In this document: one piece after another, positions 54,109 to 63,840 of the stretch | Position numbering within the stretch: position 1 is the first letter of the stretch | Layout of the letters: each line of letters opens with the position of its first letter | NCBI RefSeq assembly: GCF_024586455.1 | Contig: NW_026089624.1 | Coordinates: 3,501,341-3,565,340 of the forward strand | DNA: 64,000 nt | Source of the DNA: Bactrocera neohumeralis | Lineage: Eukaryota > Arthropoda > Insecta > Diptera > Tephritidae | Direction: 5' to 3' | Program-made: the position numbers and the translations under genes | Notes under the pieces: model-generated | Seen by the model: only the letters and a program-made list of their open reading frames with translations | What the model was told of the DNA's origin: nothing | The model's database searches: none

Positions 54109-54201
54109 GGAGGATGGAGTCATGTGTAGAAGTTCACGCAAGTGAGGAAAGTTCTCTGATCGCCATTCACTTGGGAGTGGCCAGAAACGATTCTTTTACA
54201 C

Positions 54202-54402
54202 ATGGCTCAAGCAGCTCACAACTTCCGGTCTTTGACCAAGTATCCTCTGGGTAGCCTAAGAACATCCGTTCGAAGGCGAGCTAATGTGAGAAGGCGAAAC
54301 ATCCCCTGCTTAGGGTTGTGCGCTGGGTTTGGGACCCGCCACGTAAAAAACACCCCCAATGAAAAGAAAGCGGCAGCCTCGGAAGAGAAACCCCCCTTTT
54401 GA
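54202..54402 (+). CDS. Short basic leader peptide of the RTE LINE (uncertain)
   Basis: 67 codons, Arg/Lys-rich (SLRTSVRRRANVRRRN), start just upstream of and overlap the main ORF in another frame. The corresponding stretch in the copy at 34 kb is conserved (MAQAA start, then AHYFRSLTKYPLGSLRTY). RTE elements often have a very small or absent ORF1. Conservation may only reflect the recent age of both copies. Confidence 0.35.
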   Translation: MAQAAHNFRSLTKYPLGSLRTSVRRRANVRRRNIPCLGLCAGFGTRHVKNTPNEKKAAASEEKPPF

Positions 54403-57348
54403 TGACGACCATGGCAAACGAAATAAGGACTACGAGATAAGGGCATGCACCTGGAATGTCCGGACCCTTAATTGGGAAGGTGCCGCTGCCCAGCTGGTTG
54501 ATGTCCTCGCGAAAATAAAGGCTGACATCACCGCCGTCCAAGAAATGCGATGGACGGGACAAGGACAGAGAAGAGTAGGTCCTTGTGACATTTACTACAG
54601 TGGCCATATAAAGGAGCGCAAGTTTGGTGTTGGATTCGTGGAGGGAGAGAGACTCCGTCGCCGAGTACTATCATTCACTCCGGTGAATGAACGTCCAGCC
54701 ACAATCCGCATCAAAGCGAGATTCTTCAACATATCGCTGATTTGCGCCCACGCCCCGACGGAAGAGAAGGACGATGTGACCAAAGATGTCTTCTATGAGC
54801 GCTTGGAGCGCGCTTATGAGAGCTGCTCCCTCCGCGATGTCAAAATCGTGCTTGGCGACTTTAACGCCAGGGTGGGCAAAGAAGGTATATTTGGCACTAC
54901 GGTCGGTAAATTCAGCCTCCACGACGAAACATCCCCCAATGGGTTGAGGCTGATCGACTTCGCCGGGGCCCGAAATATGGTTATCTGTGGTACTAGATTC
55001 CAGCACAAGAAGATACATCAAGCTACCTGGCAGTCTCCGGATCGAAAAGCCACCAACCAGATCGATCATGTTGTGATAGACGGAAGACACGTCTCCAGTG
55101 TTCTAGACGTGCGTACGCTCCGGGGTCCTAACATCGACTCGGACCACTATCTTGTTGCAGCTAAGATTCGCACTCGCCTCTGTGCAGCAAAAAACGCACG
55201 CCAACAAACACAAGGAAGGTTCGACGTCGAGAAGCTGCAATCACAACAGACAGCCGAACGATTTTCTACTCGGCTTGCACTCCTGCTCTCTGAGAGCACT
55301 AGTCAACAACTCGGTATAAGGGAACTGTGGGACGGCATTTCAAATTCCTTACGTACAGCTGCAACCGAAACCATTGGTTTTCGGAAAGAGCAAAAGAACA
55401 GCTGGTACGACGAAGAGTGCCGTGTCGCAGCGGAGAGAAAACAGGCTGCCTACCTCGCCACGTTACGATCGACCACTACACGTGCGGGATGGGATAGATA
55501 CCGAGAGTTGAAGAGGGAAGCGAGACGCATTTGCAGACAGAAGAAGAAAGAGGCCGAAATGCGTGAGTACGAAGAGCTTGATAAGCTGGCCGACAGGGGT
55601 AATGCTCGAAAATTCTACGAAAAAATGCGGCGGCTTACAGAAGGTTTCAAGACCGGAGCATACTCTTGTAGAACCCCCAAAGGTGATCTAGTCACTGATG
55701 CCCAGAGCATACTTAAATTATGGAGGGAACACTTCTCCAGCCTGCTGAATGGCAGTGAACGCACAACACCAGGAGAAGAAGAACCCGATTCCCCAATCGA
55801 TGACGATGGAGCAGACGTTCCATTACCCGACCATGAAGAAGTTCGAATAGCAACTGCCCGCCTCAAAAACAACAAAGCGGCAGGGGCCGACGGACTACCG
55901 GCCGAGCTATTCAAACACGGCGGCGAAGAACTAATAGGGTGCATGCATCAGCTTCTTTGTAAAATATGGTCGGACGAAAGCATGCCCAACGATTGGAATT
56001 TAAGTGTGCTATGCCCAATCCATAAAAAAGGAGACCCCACAATCTGCGCCAACTACCGTGGGATTAGCCTCCTGAACATCGCATATAAGGTTCTATCGAG
56101 CGTATTGTGTGAAAGATTAAAGCCCACCGTCAACAAACTGATTGGACCTTATCAGTGTGGCTTCAGACCTGGAAAATCAACAACCGACCAGATATTCACC
56201 ATGCGCCAAATCTTGGAAAAGACCCGTGAAAGGAGAATCGACACACACCACCTCTTTGTCGATTTCAAAGCTGCTTTCGATAGCACGAAAAGGAGCTGCC
56301 TTTATGCCGCGATGTCTGAATTTGGTATCCCCGCAAAACTAATACGGCTGTGTAAACTGACGTTGAGCAACACCAAAAGCTCCGTCAGGATCGGGAAGGA
56401 CCTCTCCGAGCCGTTCGATACCAAACGAGGTTTCAGACAAGGCGACTCCCTATCGTGTGACTTCTTCAACCTGCTTCTGGAGAAAATAGTTCGAGCTGCA
56501 GAACTAAACAGAGAAGGTACTATCTTCTATAAGAGTGTACAGCTGCTGGCGTATGCCGACGATATTGATATCATCGGCCTCAACACCCGCGCCGTTAGTT
56601 CTGCTTTCTCCAGGCTGGACAAGGAAGCACAGAAAATGGGTCTGGCAGTGAATGAGGGCAAAACGAAATATCTCCTGTCATCAAACAAACAGTCGTCGCA
56701 CTCGCGACTTGGCTCTCACGTCACTGTTGACAGTCATAACTTTGAAGTTGTAGATAATTTCGTCTACTTAGGAACCAGCATTAACACCACGAACAATGTC
56801 AGCCTGGAAATCCAACGCAGGATTGCTCTTGCCAACAGGTGCTACTTCGGACTGAGTAGGCAATTGAAAAGTAAAGTCCTCTCTCGACGAACAAAAACTA
56901 AACTCTATAAGTCCCTCATAATTCCCGTCCTGCTATATGGTGCAGAGGCTTGGGCGATGACAGCAACCGATGAGTCGACGTTACGAGTTTTCGAGAGAAA
57001 ATTCTGCGAAAGATTTATGGTCCTTTGCGCATTGGCCACGGCGAATATCGCATTCGATGGAACGATGAGCTGTACGAGATATACGACGACATTGACATAG
57101 TTCAGCGAATTAAAAGACAGCGGCTACGCTGGCTAGGTCATGTCGTCCGGATGGATGAAAACACTCCAGCTCTGAAAGTATTCGACGCAGTACCCGCCGG
57201 GGGAAGCAGAGGAAGAGGAAGACCTCCACTCCGTTGGAAGGACCAAGTGGAGAAGGACCTGGCTTCGCTTGGAATATCCAATTGGCGCCACGTAGCGAAA
57301 AGAAGAAACGACTGGCGCGCTGTTGTTAACTCGGCTATAATCGCGTAA
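54359..57348 (+). pseudogene. RTE endonuclease/reverse transcriptase, one frameshift
   Basis: About 990 codons. The N-terminal AP-endonuclease has TWNVRTLNW (residue about 33), VQEMRWTGQG (61), LGDFNARVG (166) and DSDHYLV (261), with all expected catalytic residues present. The RT follows: GPYQCGFRPGKSTTDQ, LFVDFKAAFDS, KRGFRQGDSLSCD and the catalytic LLAYADDIDI (about 731), then LLYGAEAW and VFERK. At about 57,001 one G present in the sister copy is missing, which throws the last 108 codons (57,025-57,348; WLGHVVRMDEN, RRNDWRAVVNSA) into another frame. The protein would copy element RNA at a nick made by its own endonuclease. Confidence 0.92.
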
Positions 57349-57390
57349 GCGGTGTCTACGCCAATTAAGAAGAAGAAGAGGTGTATGTAA

Positions 57391-57407
57391 ACTTTATTGG
57401 TCCACTG
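57391..57407 (+). mobile_element. Tc1-like 3' terminus, interrupted (right part)
   Basis: ACTTTATTGGTCCACTG followed by TA completes the terminus begun at 53,805. Confidence 0.82.
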
Positions 57408-57409
57408 TA

Positions 57410-57566
57410 TGTCGACTGTATAATTTATTACAATAGTAAGATTTTTCTTATCTTATTTAACATTTGCGAAATGTATAAAAGGTTAAAATATAATGTTGTT
57501 GTCCGTCCTTTGGTAGCAAAGAACATGTTCAATTTTGAACATTCTCCCGGGTGACAAAAGTAACTG
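57410..57566 (-). repeat. Partial LTR of the 57-61 kb LTR family
   Basis: On the minus strand it reads from CAGTTACTTTTGTCACCCGG to ATAATAAATTATACAGTCG-like sequence and matches 14,361-14,480 and 61,240-61,370. The Tc1-like terminus cuts one side and a Tc1/mariner-superfamily element the other. It is probably the 3' LTR of the element whose putative gag is at 58.3-59.6 kb. Confidence 0.65.
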
Positions 57567-58290
57567 TAGGGTCCGGCACTCGTAACGAACTTCAAACCGT
57601 TCGCGCAGCTGTCGCACTGGGATCAGCTGTTTATAAATTTTCTGAATGACAGTTCGAAGTATTGTTCACAAGTGTACAAGAGCGTTTTGCCAAAAGTGAG
57701 CGCAAAAAAAGGGATCAGCGATGGAACTCAAACGTAATAGTGTGATTGCTTTACTATATTTAGCTCGAAAATCACAGCAATTGTTCGTGAGCTCAAACAC
57801 CTTAATGTGAATAAAGTTTTTGTTTATCGCACCATCACTCGTTACAATGATACTAGTAGTATCGTAAAACGCCTTGGAAGTGGTCATCAAAAGACTGCAA
57901 CGTCACGTGAGATGGTTCGGAAAGTGAAGAAGCGAATTGAGCGAAATCCACGACGAAGTGTCAATCAAATGGCTAAAAAACTGAAAATATCTGACCGCAG
58001 CATCCGACGCATATTGAAAAATGAGATCACGGTCAAGCCTTACAAGTTCCAAAAGGCCCATGATCTCTCACCGAAGCAGCAACAAGTAAGACTTGAGAGA
58101 GCGAAGCAGTTGCTTCGCTTGGCCGAAAGCGGTCAAATTCCGAACATTGTGTTTTCTGACGAAAAAAATTTTCCAATTGAGCAATACGTAAACTCTCAAA
58201 ACGATAGGGTTTACTTGACCGACCGTTCATACGAAAATCTAAGTCATCGGTTGGCCACCAGGAGGCAGCACACGCCACAAATAAAATTGC
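57567..58290 (+). pseudogene. Tc1/mariner-superfamily transposase, 3'-truncated
   Basis: From about 57,790 the plus frame reads VRELKHLNVNKVFVYRTI (one base shift near the start), then SREMVRKVKKRIERNPRRSV, KKLKISDRSIRRIL (helix-turn-helix region) and LAESGQIPNIVFSDEKNFPI with the first catalytic Asp. It ends at LSHRLATRRQHTPQ (about 58,290), so the second and third catalytic residues are missing. The left end GGGTCCGGCACTCG follows a TA inside the LTR remnant. The RTIT..N and FSDEKNF motifs fit the mariner-like maT/DD37D group, but the subgroup is uncertain. Confidence 0.78.
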
Positions 58291-59593
58291 AAAAGTATCC
58301 TCTCGACTTTTTTCTTTCACATCGGACGACGCATACCTTTGATGTGACGTTTCTTTTTTTGTACTTTAGTATTCTCCTGCTTTCGTCTTTCGGTGATTGT
58401 TGTATGTGTTTGGTTAGTAGACATCCCATCCGTTTCTTCTTCTTGGCTTTTGGATTCAGTGCTGCATCTTCCGCTGTCATACCTTCATCGTCAGCGACTT
58501 TAATTGTCATGTCTTCATTTGGCTCTTCATCAGGCGGGTCAAGATTCATTGTTGATTATCTGTAACAAGATAACCAGCCTCCCTACTTCCTCCGAAGTGA
58601 GGACTCTCCCGTGGAATAAAACGCCTCTTAAAGTCTTCTCTTCCCGTAGCTGATAAAAACCCTCTTAGCTCTACAAGATTCCTTTTGCTCTTCTGTTTTC
58701 TTCGTTTCAGCCAGGAGGCATGGTTTTAGTTGTTACTTATTATCAACTATCATTGGGTCGTGCTCTTACGTTGTGTCATCAACTTCAAAATCTCTTTCTT
58801 CAAGATCTTTTATCTCATCTTTTCCATTCACCTCAATTTCCAATGTAGGCATTTTATTGTTCACATCATTAAATGCTTGTCTTCCTTCGATATGGGATCT
58901 ATGCGATACTTCTCGAAGGTTAGATCTTCTACGCGCAGCTTGCCTTCCTTCGATATGTCATCAACGCAATGCCTCTCGAAACGTATATCTTCTATGCGCA
59001 GCTTACCGGAGGTAATATCTTCTACGCGCGGCTTACCTTTTTTCGATTTGTCGTCTTTGCGAGGCTTTTCGAAGGTTAAATCTGCTATGTGCAGCTTACC
59101 AAAGGTATTATCTTCTACGCATAGCTCATTTTTTAAATTGCTTTTTTGATTTTTAAAATTAGCAAAGTGTCGGTGACTTCATACGATAGATCTTCAGTTT
59201 CCCAATTATTATACGACCTGCTGTATTTTAATGTTAGTTCGTCAATGTTTCTCTCCATACAGCTCCATAAGTTCCTGAGACGGTCTTCGTAAAATTCGAT
59301 TTCAGTTTCGTCTCCAATATTTATATTTATTTTGCCTCTGCAATTGTAAATCGAATTTTTTCCGTTCTTTTCTCTATTGCCTGCTTTATGAGGTCTATCA
59401 TTTTATTTACAGCTAGTTAATTTTTGAGCTCTTGGACTCTCTTCCTATTATCTTCGGCTCTCCTCCATATGTATTCTAGATTCATTTCCTCAAATCTAAT
59501 GTCTTCTACGCGCAGATTCTTCTCAAAAGTGATCTCTTCTACGCGTAGATCGCTTTTCCTTTGGCGTTGTAACATGTCCGCAGTGTTCGACAT
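58285..59593 (-). pseudogene. Putative gag of an LTR element with RVED peptide repeats
   Basis: The minus ATG at 59,593 starts MSNTADMLQRQRKSDLRVEE, then FEKNLRVEDIRFEEMNLEYI. A stop at about 59,417 and a frame change follow. A second open stretch (about 59,130-58,880) holds a chain of similar peptides: LCVEDNTFGKLHIADLTFEK, KPRVEDITSGKLRIEDIRFE and KLRVEDLTFEK, spaced by DDKSKKG-like links. A third stretch (58,549-58,285) is acidic then Lys-rich (NLDPPDEEPNED, NPKAKKKKRMG). Position downstream of a primer site (60,004) suggests gag, but no capsid core or zinc knuckle is recognised. The function is not assigned. Confidence 0.5.
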
Positions 59594-59984
59594 TTTTAAT
59601 TATTATTTTTTTAATAAACTGTTTTTATTCTTCAAAAAAATCGTTGGAGGTATTTGTTTTGGTCGCCTCGTTGCCCTTGCTGTGCCTCGATTCACAGCCG
59701 CTGAATATTTTTTTGCATAACAGTTTTTTACACAGCGTTTAGTCTCGTACTAAATCGGCTTATGTGATCAAATAAATACGCGGGAACATGCGCCCGTCTT
59801 ACAATTTCCTTATTAATTTGCCTGTATAAATAACAGGGCTTTTATATTGCCTATATACTATACATACATATACTAGTATAATAGGACTTTTACATCTGGC
59901 ACAACTCTCTTGGCAAGTTAGGACCAAATCCTTGTATTGCCTGTATTTTATTCATACAGGTCTTACAATTTTGGCTCGAGCTGC

Positions 59985-60004
59985 TTATCCGGCTCGAAGG
60001 ACCA
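59985..60004 (-). promoter_or_regulatory. Primer-binding site, tRNA-Tyr-like
   Basis: On the minus strand TGGTCCTTCGAGCCGGAT lies 2 bp inside the LTR end. As I recall it, this complements the 3' end of insect tRNA-Tyr. It sets the orientation of the LTR family. Confidence 0.65.
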
Positions 60005-60006
60005 AA

Positions 60007-60120
60007 TGTTAAAACTCAATAAAGACTTTATCAACCTTACCACTGGTGGGGGGAAATGAAAAAGTCTTTTTCGAGTGAGAAAGCTTTCATTCTAATTTTA
60101 TTTTTAAATTTGTATACTAT
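60007..60120 (-). repeat. LTR (inner part) of the 57-61 kb family
   Basis: On the minus strand it ends GAGTTTTAACA next to the primer site and matches 14,755-14,858 (AAATTAGAATGAAAG, CCACCAGTGGTAAGGTTGAT). The outer part resumes at about 61,085 after a 1-kb insertion. Confidence 0.7.
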
Positions 60121-61084
60121 TTTTGAAGTCTTACTTATCTAACCCTGGTCGAGACCAACGGTCTGATACACTTAGTCGAGACCAATGGTGATAGGCTGGG
60201 CCAAGTGGTGTTTACATACATTTGTATGGAAATACGTATTGTATTTACGCTCATATATGTACAATATAGATACATTTTTGAAATTTCTTACCTCTCGATT
60301 GTTGAAATCAAATTGACTGCCTTGTTCACGCTTGGCGTTTTAAAACGCTCTAGCGGCTAAAGTATTTGTGCGCTGGTTAGGTAATTTAAATAGCTTTCAG
60401 GAAATGTATAATTCGCCCCAAGGCCCCACCGGGGGCGGGGCAATATGCGAAAATGGGTTTTCACCATGCCCCCCCTTTTGTTTCACTATAGTTGGGGGAG
60501 TATGGGGCCGGGGGGGATCAAAACCATTTTGCGAGTTAGTTTACCCTGGGGCTTTCAGGAAAGCACTCAACCTCCCCTCTATCCCTACCAGGGGCGTGGA
60601 AATAGCGTTCACAAAAAATGTGACATTTTGAGAAAAATTACATTTTTCTTAACCTTTAAAACGCTCTAGCGGCTAAAGTATTTGACCTAGATAAACATAC
60701 AAACCAATTTGGACATGTAACGAACATGAAAACAGATAAATCAACCGTGCGAAGTGATAGAAACATACCAAAGTTCATATATTTTCATACAAAATATATG
60801 GGGTCTAGCCAAGCACCATTTTCGTCCTTTTCGATACGATATCGTTGAATTTTTTTTCTGAATTCTACAGACAATAAAATTCTAGGAAGCTAACCTGGAA
60901 GCGCAAGTCGTTTGCTACACTCTAAACATATTTAAATAACATTTAAAAACAAAATATGCCTGGTCAGATCCGAGGGTCTCGATGAGGGCTAATTAAATAT
61001 ATGTGTATGGACTGCACACCACATAGGGTTGTTTTTTAACTGTTCAATGCAATACATTTGTGTTATCATATAATTTATGTTGCA
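60121..61084. repeat. Insertion within the LTR, with G/C homopolymer runs
   Basis: A 32-bp direct repeat (TTTTAAAACGCTCTAGCGGC and following) at about 60,338 and 60,653 brackets a segment with unusual runs: CCCCACCGGGGGCGGGG (60,424), CCCCCCC (60,469), GGGGGAGTATGGGGCCGG (60,494) and GGGGGGG. The frame at 60,368-60,631 is not gene-like. CGAGACCAA is repeated near 60,150 and 60,180. The family is not recognised. Confidence 0.5.
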
Positions 61085-61372
61085 TGGTTTGGGTTGTAAT
61101 CAATTGCCGAAACTAAAAAAAATTTGTTTATATTATTGTACATTTGAGTGCATGCGTTACATGCAAAAATGCATATATTTTTATGTGTTTATTTATGTAT
61201 GTACGTTTTGTATTGTCTCTGCCTTATCTAATATACATATGCGGACTGTATAATTTATTACAATAGCAAGATTTTTCTTATCTTATTTAACATTTGTGAA
61301 ATGTATAAAAGGTTTAAATATAATGTTGTTGTCGGTCCTTTGGTAGCAACGAACATGTTCTATTTTGAACAG
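61085..61372 (-). repeat. LTR (outer part) of the 57-61 kb family
   Basis: It matches 14,380-14,660 in inverted orientation (GATAAGGCAGAGACAATAC, AACAACATTATATTTAAACC). It ends at about 61,372 without the expected TGTAGTTAC start, where another repeat takes over. Confidence 0.65.
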
Positions 61373-61585
61373 TATGTTTCCGTTTAATGGCGCTTTGTAG
61401 TAGTGTCTGATTACGCCCATCTACTATGTCGTCTTTCCTATTTTTTGCCAAGGAACATACTTTATACTTTACATATACCATGTTTCATTACGATATCTTA
61501 ATTTTTATTTAAGTAACAGCTTGCACGGACGGACGAACGGGCAGACACAGCCACTTGGATTTCATTCATCCTGATCATTTATATA
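61373..61585. repeat. mini-me-like repeat fragment
   Basis: ACGGACGGACGAACGGGCAG (about 61,531) followed by TTCATCCTGATCATTTATAT is the same core pair seen at 11.9, 13.56 and, inverted in part, 50.7 kb. It is cut by the fold-back element at 61,586. Confidence 0.55.
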
Positions 61586-62173
61586 TCGGGTGATTTTTTA
61601 AGAGCTTGATAACTTTTTTTTAAAAAAAACGCATAAAATTTGCAAAATCTCATCGGTTCTTTATTTGAAACGTTAGATTGGTTCATGACATTTACTTTTT
61701 GAAGATAATTTCATTTAAATGTTGACCGCGGCTGCGTCTTAGGTGGTCCATTCGGAAAGTCCAATTTTGGGCAACTTTTTCGAGCATTTCGGCCGGAATA
61801 GCCCGAATTTCTTCGGAAATGTTGTCTTCCAAAGCTGGAATAGTTGCTGGCTTATTTCTGTAGACTTTAGACTTGACGTAGCCCCACAAAAATAAAAGGC
61901 GTTAAATCGCATGATCTTGGTGGCCAACTTACGGGTCCATTTCTTGAGATGAATTGTTCTTCTCCGAAGTTTTCCTCAAAATGGCCATAGAATCGCGAGC
62001 TGTGTGGCATGTAGCGCCATCTTGTTGAAACCACATGAGTCAACATTTAAATGAAATTATCTTCAAAAAGTAAATGTCATGAACCAATCTAACGTTTCAA
62101 ATAAAGAACCGATGAGATTTTGCAAATTTTATGCGTTTTTTTTTTTTAAAGTTATCAAGCTTTTAAAAATCAC
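61586..62173 (-). mobile_element. Fold-back derivative of a Tc1/mariner-superfamily element
   Basis: The left arm (61,586-61,722, starting TCGGGTGATTTTTTAAGAGC) and right arm (62,039-62,173) are inverted copies of the same 3' end of the family at 23.3-24.2 kb. Between them is a minus-strand stretch of the transposase 3' half (third and second Asp regions: KSKVYRNKPATIP and the inverse of TCHTARDSMAI). TA lies at the left edge. The last bases of the right end have decayed. It cannot encode a transposase. Confidence 0.85.
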
Positions 62174-62203
62174 ATATGTATGCATATACATATTATATAT
62201 ATA

Positions 62204-62357
62204 CTATGTGACCTGGTCTACGGAAAGGGGGCTTAGGTGTCAAAAAATCAATTTTCACTTTTTACTTGATTCGGATGGAAGATGAGATATTAACAGCTGT
62301 TTCCCAGAAAACTAGTTTTCGCACGTTAGCTCCCTTTTCGTAGACCAGGTCACATAT
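62204..62357. mobile_element. 154-bp MITE
   Basis: The terminal inverted repeats are TATGTGACCTGGTCTACG and its inverse, extending to about 28 bp (GGAAAGGGGGCT against GAAAAGGGAGCT). It has no ORF and is flanked by TA-rich DNA. Confidence 0.8.
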
Positions 62358-63084
62358 GTAAACATATACATATAACCCTATATCTAACTCGATTCGTTTT
62401 AGATGACACATACAACCGTAAGGTAAACAACACTATTTTGCTTTGTAGCGTATAAAAGAGTAGAAAAATGAAACCTCGACCTCAAAATTAATTTTCATGC
62501 TCACTTTAAATAACTTTGCAAATATGGTAGATAGACATTTTTCCTTCGCAGTTACAGGCGCCGAAGAATATTATCTCGGAAGTTGTTGGAGATATTGATT
62601 TTGGTTTTTTTCTAAATCATAGAGGAAATGTGAAACAATATACACTCCTTATAAGATAGGACAAAATTTCGATTAATAAGTAAAAATTGAGACATTTTCA
62701 AAAACCCAAAAATGTATTTTTAAAGCTTTCCAGCGAACTACAAAACAAGAAATACAAGTAAATTAAAACATAACTGGTTATTGTAAAGGAATTTTTGAAC
62801 AAACAAAAAAAATATATTCTTAAACCCCAAGACCCCGGAGCCGAATATACTTAGTTGGGTATAAATACCTATTAGGCAGATGTGAGTATTATATGCTGAA
62901 AAAATTAGGAAAATTGAAATTTCATTTGTGTTTAAAATCATAGTTTTTTAGTCGCTTTATTGTTTATTCATATTAAATCTATCCAAAACTTATTTTTATA
63001 AGATTATTGATGATGTTGATCACATTTTCTGCAACCAAACTCAGTTTTTCCTCTACATTGGTGGCAGCAATTACGTCTTTCCAG
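62358..63084. other. Unassigned AT-rich DNA
   Basis: No gene or paired ends were seen. GGAGCCGAATATACTTAGTTG (about 62,836) is loosely like the hairpin ends of the mini-me-type repeats. Confidence 0.4.
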
Positions 63085-63619
63085 TTTTTTTTTTTTTTAT
63101 GGCGAGATGTAAATAGAAGTTATCAGAGACGCGGTCATTGGTGCCCCCCAGAAAATCCAAGTAATGTGGATCCCTGGCCATGCTGGTATTACAGGCAACC
63201 ACTTCGCAGACCTCGCAGCGAAAAATGTAGCCAAGACTCCTGCCTTAACATACTACGTCTCATCCAAGCAAGACATTCTTAACCTTATTAAGCACAAAAG
63301 GCATCAAAAACACGCAAGCGAATGGAAAACATTTAAACATCACTACGCGGTCATAAACCCAGCCAGAAATCGTATAATCTACTCGTCAACAGTTCCAACT
63401 AGCGCAAAGAAGACGCATACTCGATTAAGGATTGGACACACTGTCATAACACACGCCCACTTACTATCGGGTAAAAGCCCATCCATTTGCCCCCTTTGCG
63501 ATGACACCGCTACTATCAAACACTTACTCACACTCTGTCCGATGTTTCACCCAACAGCCCACAACTCTGGCAACATTGATCTCATGAAACTACTAAGTGA
63601 ACCTTCAGAAAAAACGTGA
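63085..63619 (+). pseudogene. I/Jockey-like LINE ORF2 tail: RNase H end and zinc motif
   Basis: The plus frame begins abruptly after a T-run (about 63,090). QVMWIPGHAGITGNHFADLA is the last RNase H motif (His and Asp) of LINEs that carry RNase H, such as the I clade. RLRIGHTVITHAHLL and a terminal zinc motif ICPLCDDTATIKHLLTLCP follow, then a TGA at 63,617. The 5' truncation is typical of LINE insertion. The 3' UTR contains GACGGCTGAAGGCCTCGTAG and ends in TAAA/TAAATAAA repeats (about 63,780-63,840), as in I-type elements, which end in TAA-rich tails. Confidence 0.85.
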
Positions 63620-63840
63620 TGATTGTATATAGATTCTTAAAAACCAACGATTTGTTAAAATATATTTAAGCAACTTACATCTTTACTAACCCTTAGCAAT
63701 TAGAATTTTTCACCTAGTTATAATTACAAGACGGCTGAAGGCCTCGTAGCCAGTGCTGCGTTTATGTATTTATATAATAAAACTATTTTTGTTATATGAA
63801 TTATTATAAATAAATAAAAATAAATAAAATAAATAAAAAA
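63620..63840 (+). repeat. 3' UTR and TAAA-rich tail of the I/Jockey-like LINE
   Basis: About 160 bp of UTR precede (AAATAAAATAAATAAAA)-type tail sequence. It gives the 3' boundary of the LINE. Confidence 0.7.

Larger units (their letters stand above)
54109..57378 (+). mobile_element. RTE-clade LINE, copy 2 (nearly intact)
   Basis: 3,270 bp start GGAGGATGGAGTCATG and end in a GAAGAAGAAG run, typical of RTE tails. A perfect 12-bp target duplication AGGTGTATGTAA (54,097-54,108; 57,379-57,390) proves insertion into the end of a Tc1-like element. One long ORF carries endonuclease and RT. A single missing base is the only clear damage. Confidence 0.93.

Noticed and set aside
60368..60669. Two overlapping Gly/Pro-rich frames
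   Set aside because: They come from the G/C homopolymer island and repeated AACGCTCTAGCGGC sequence, not a gene.
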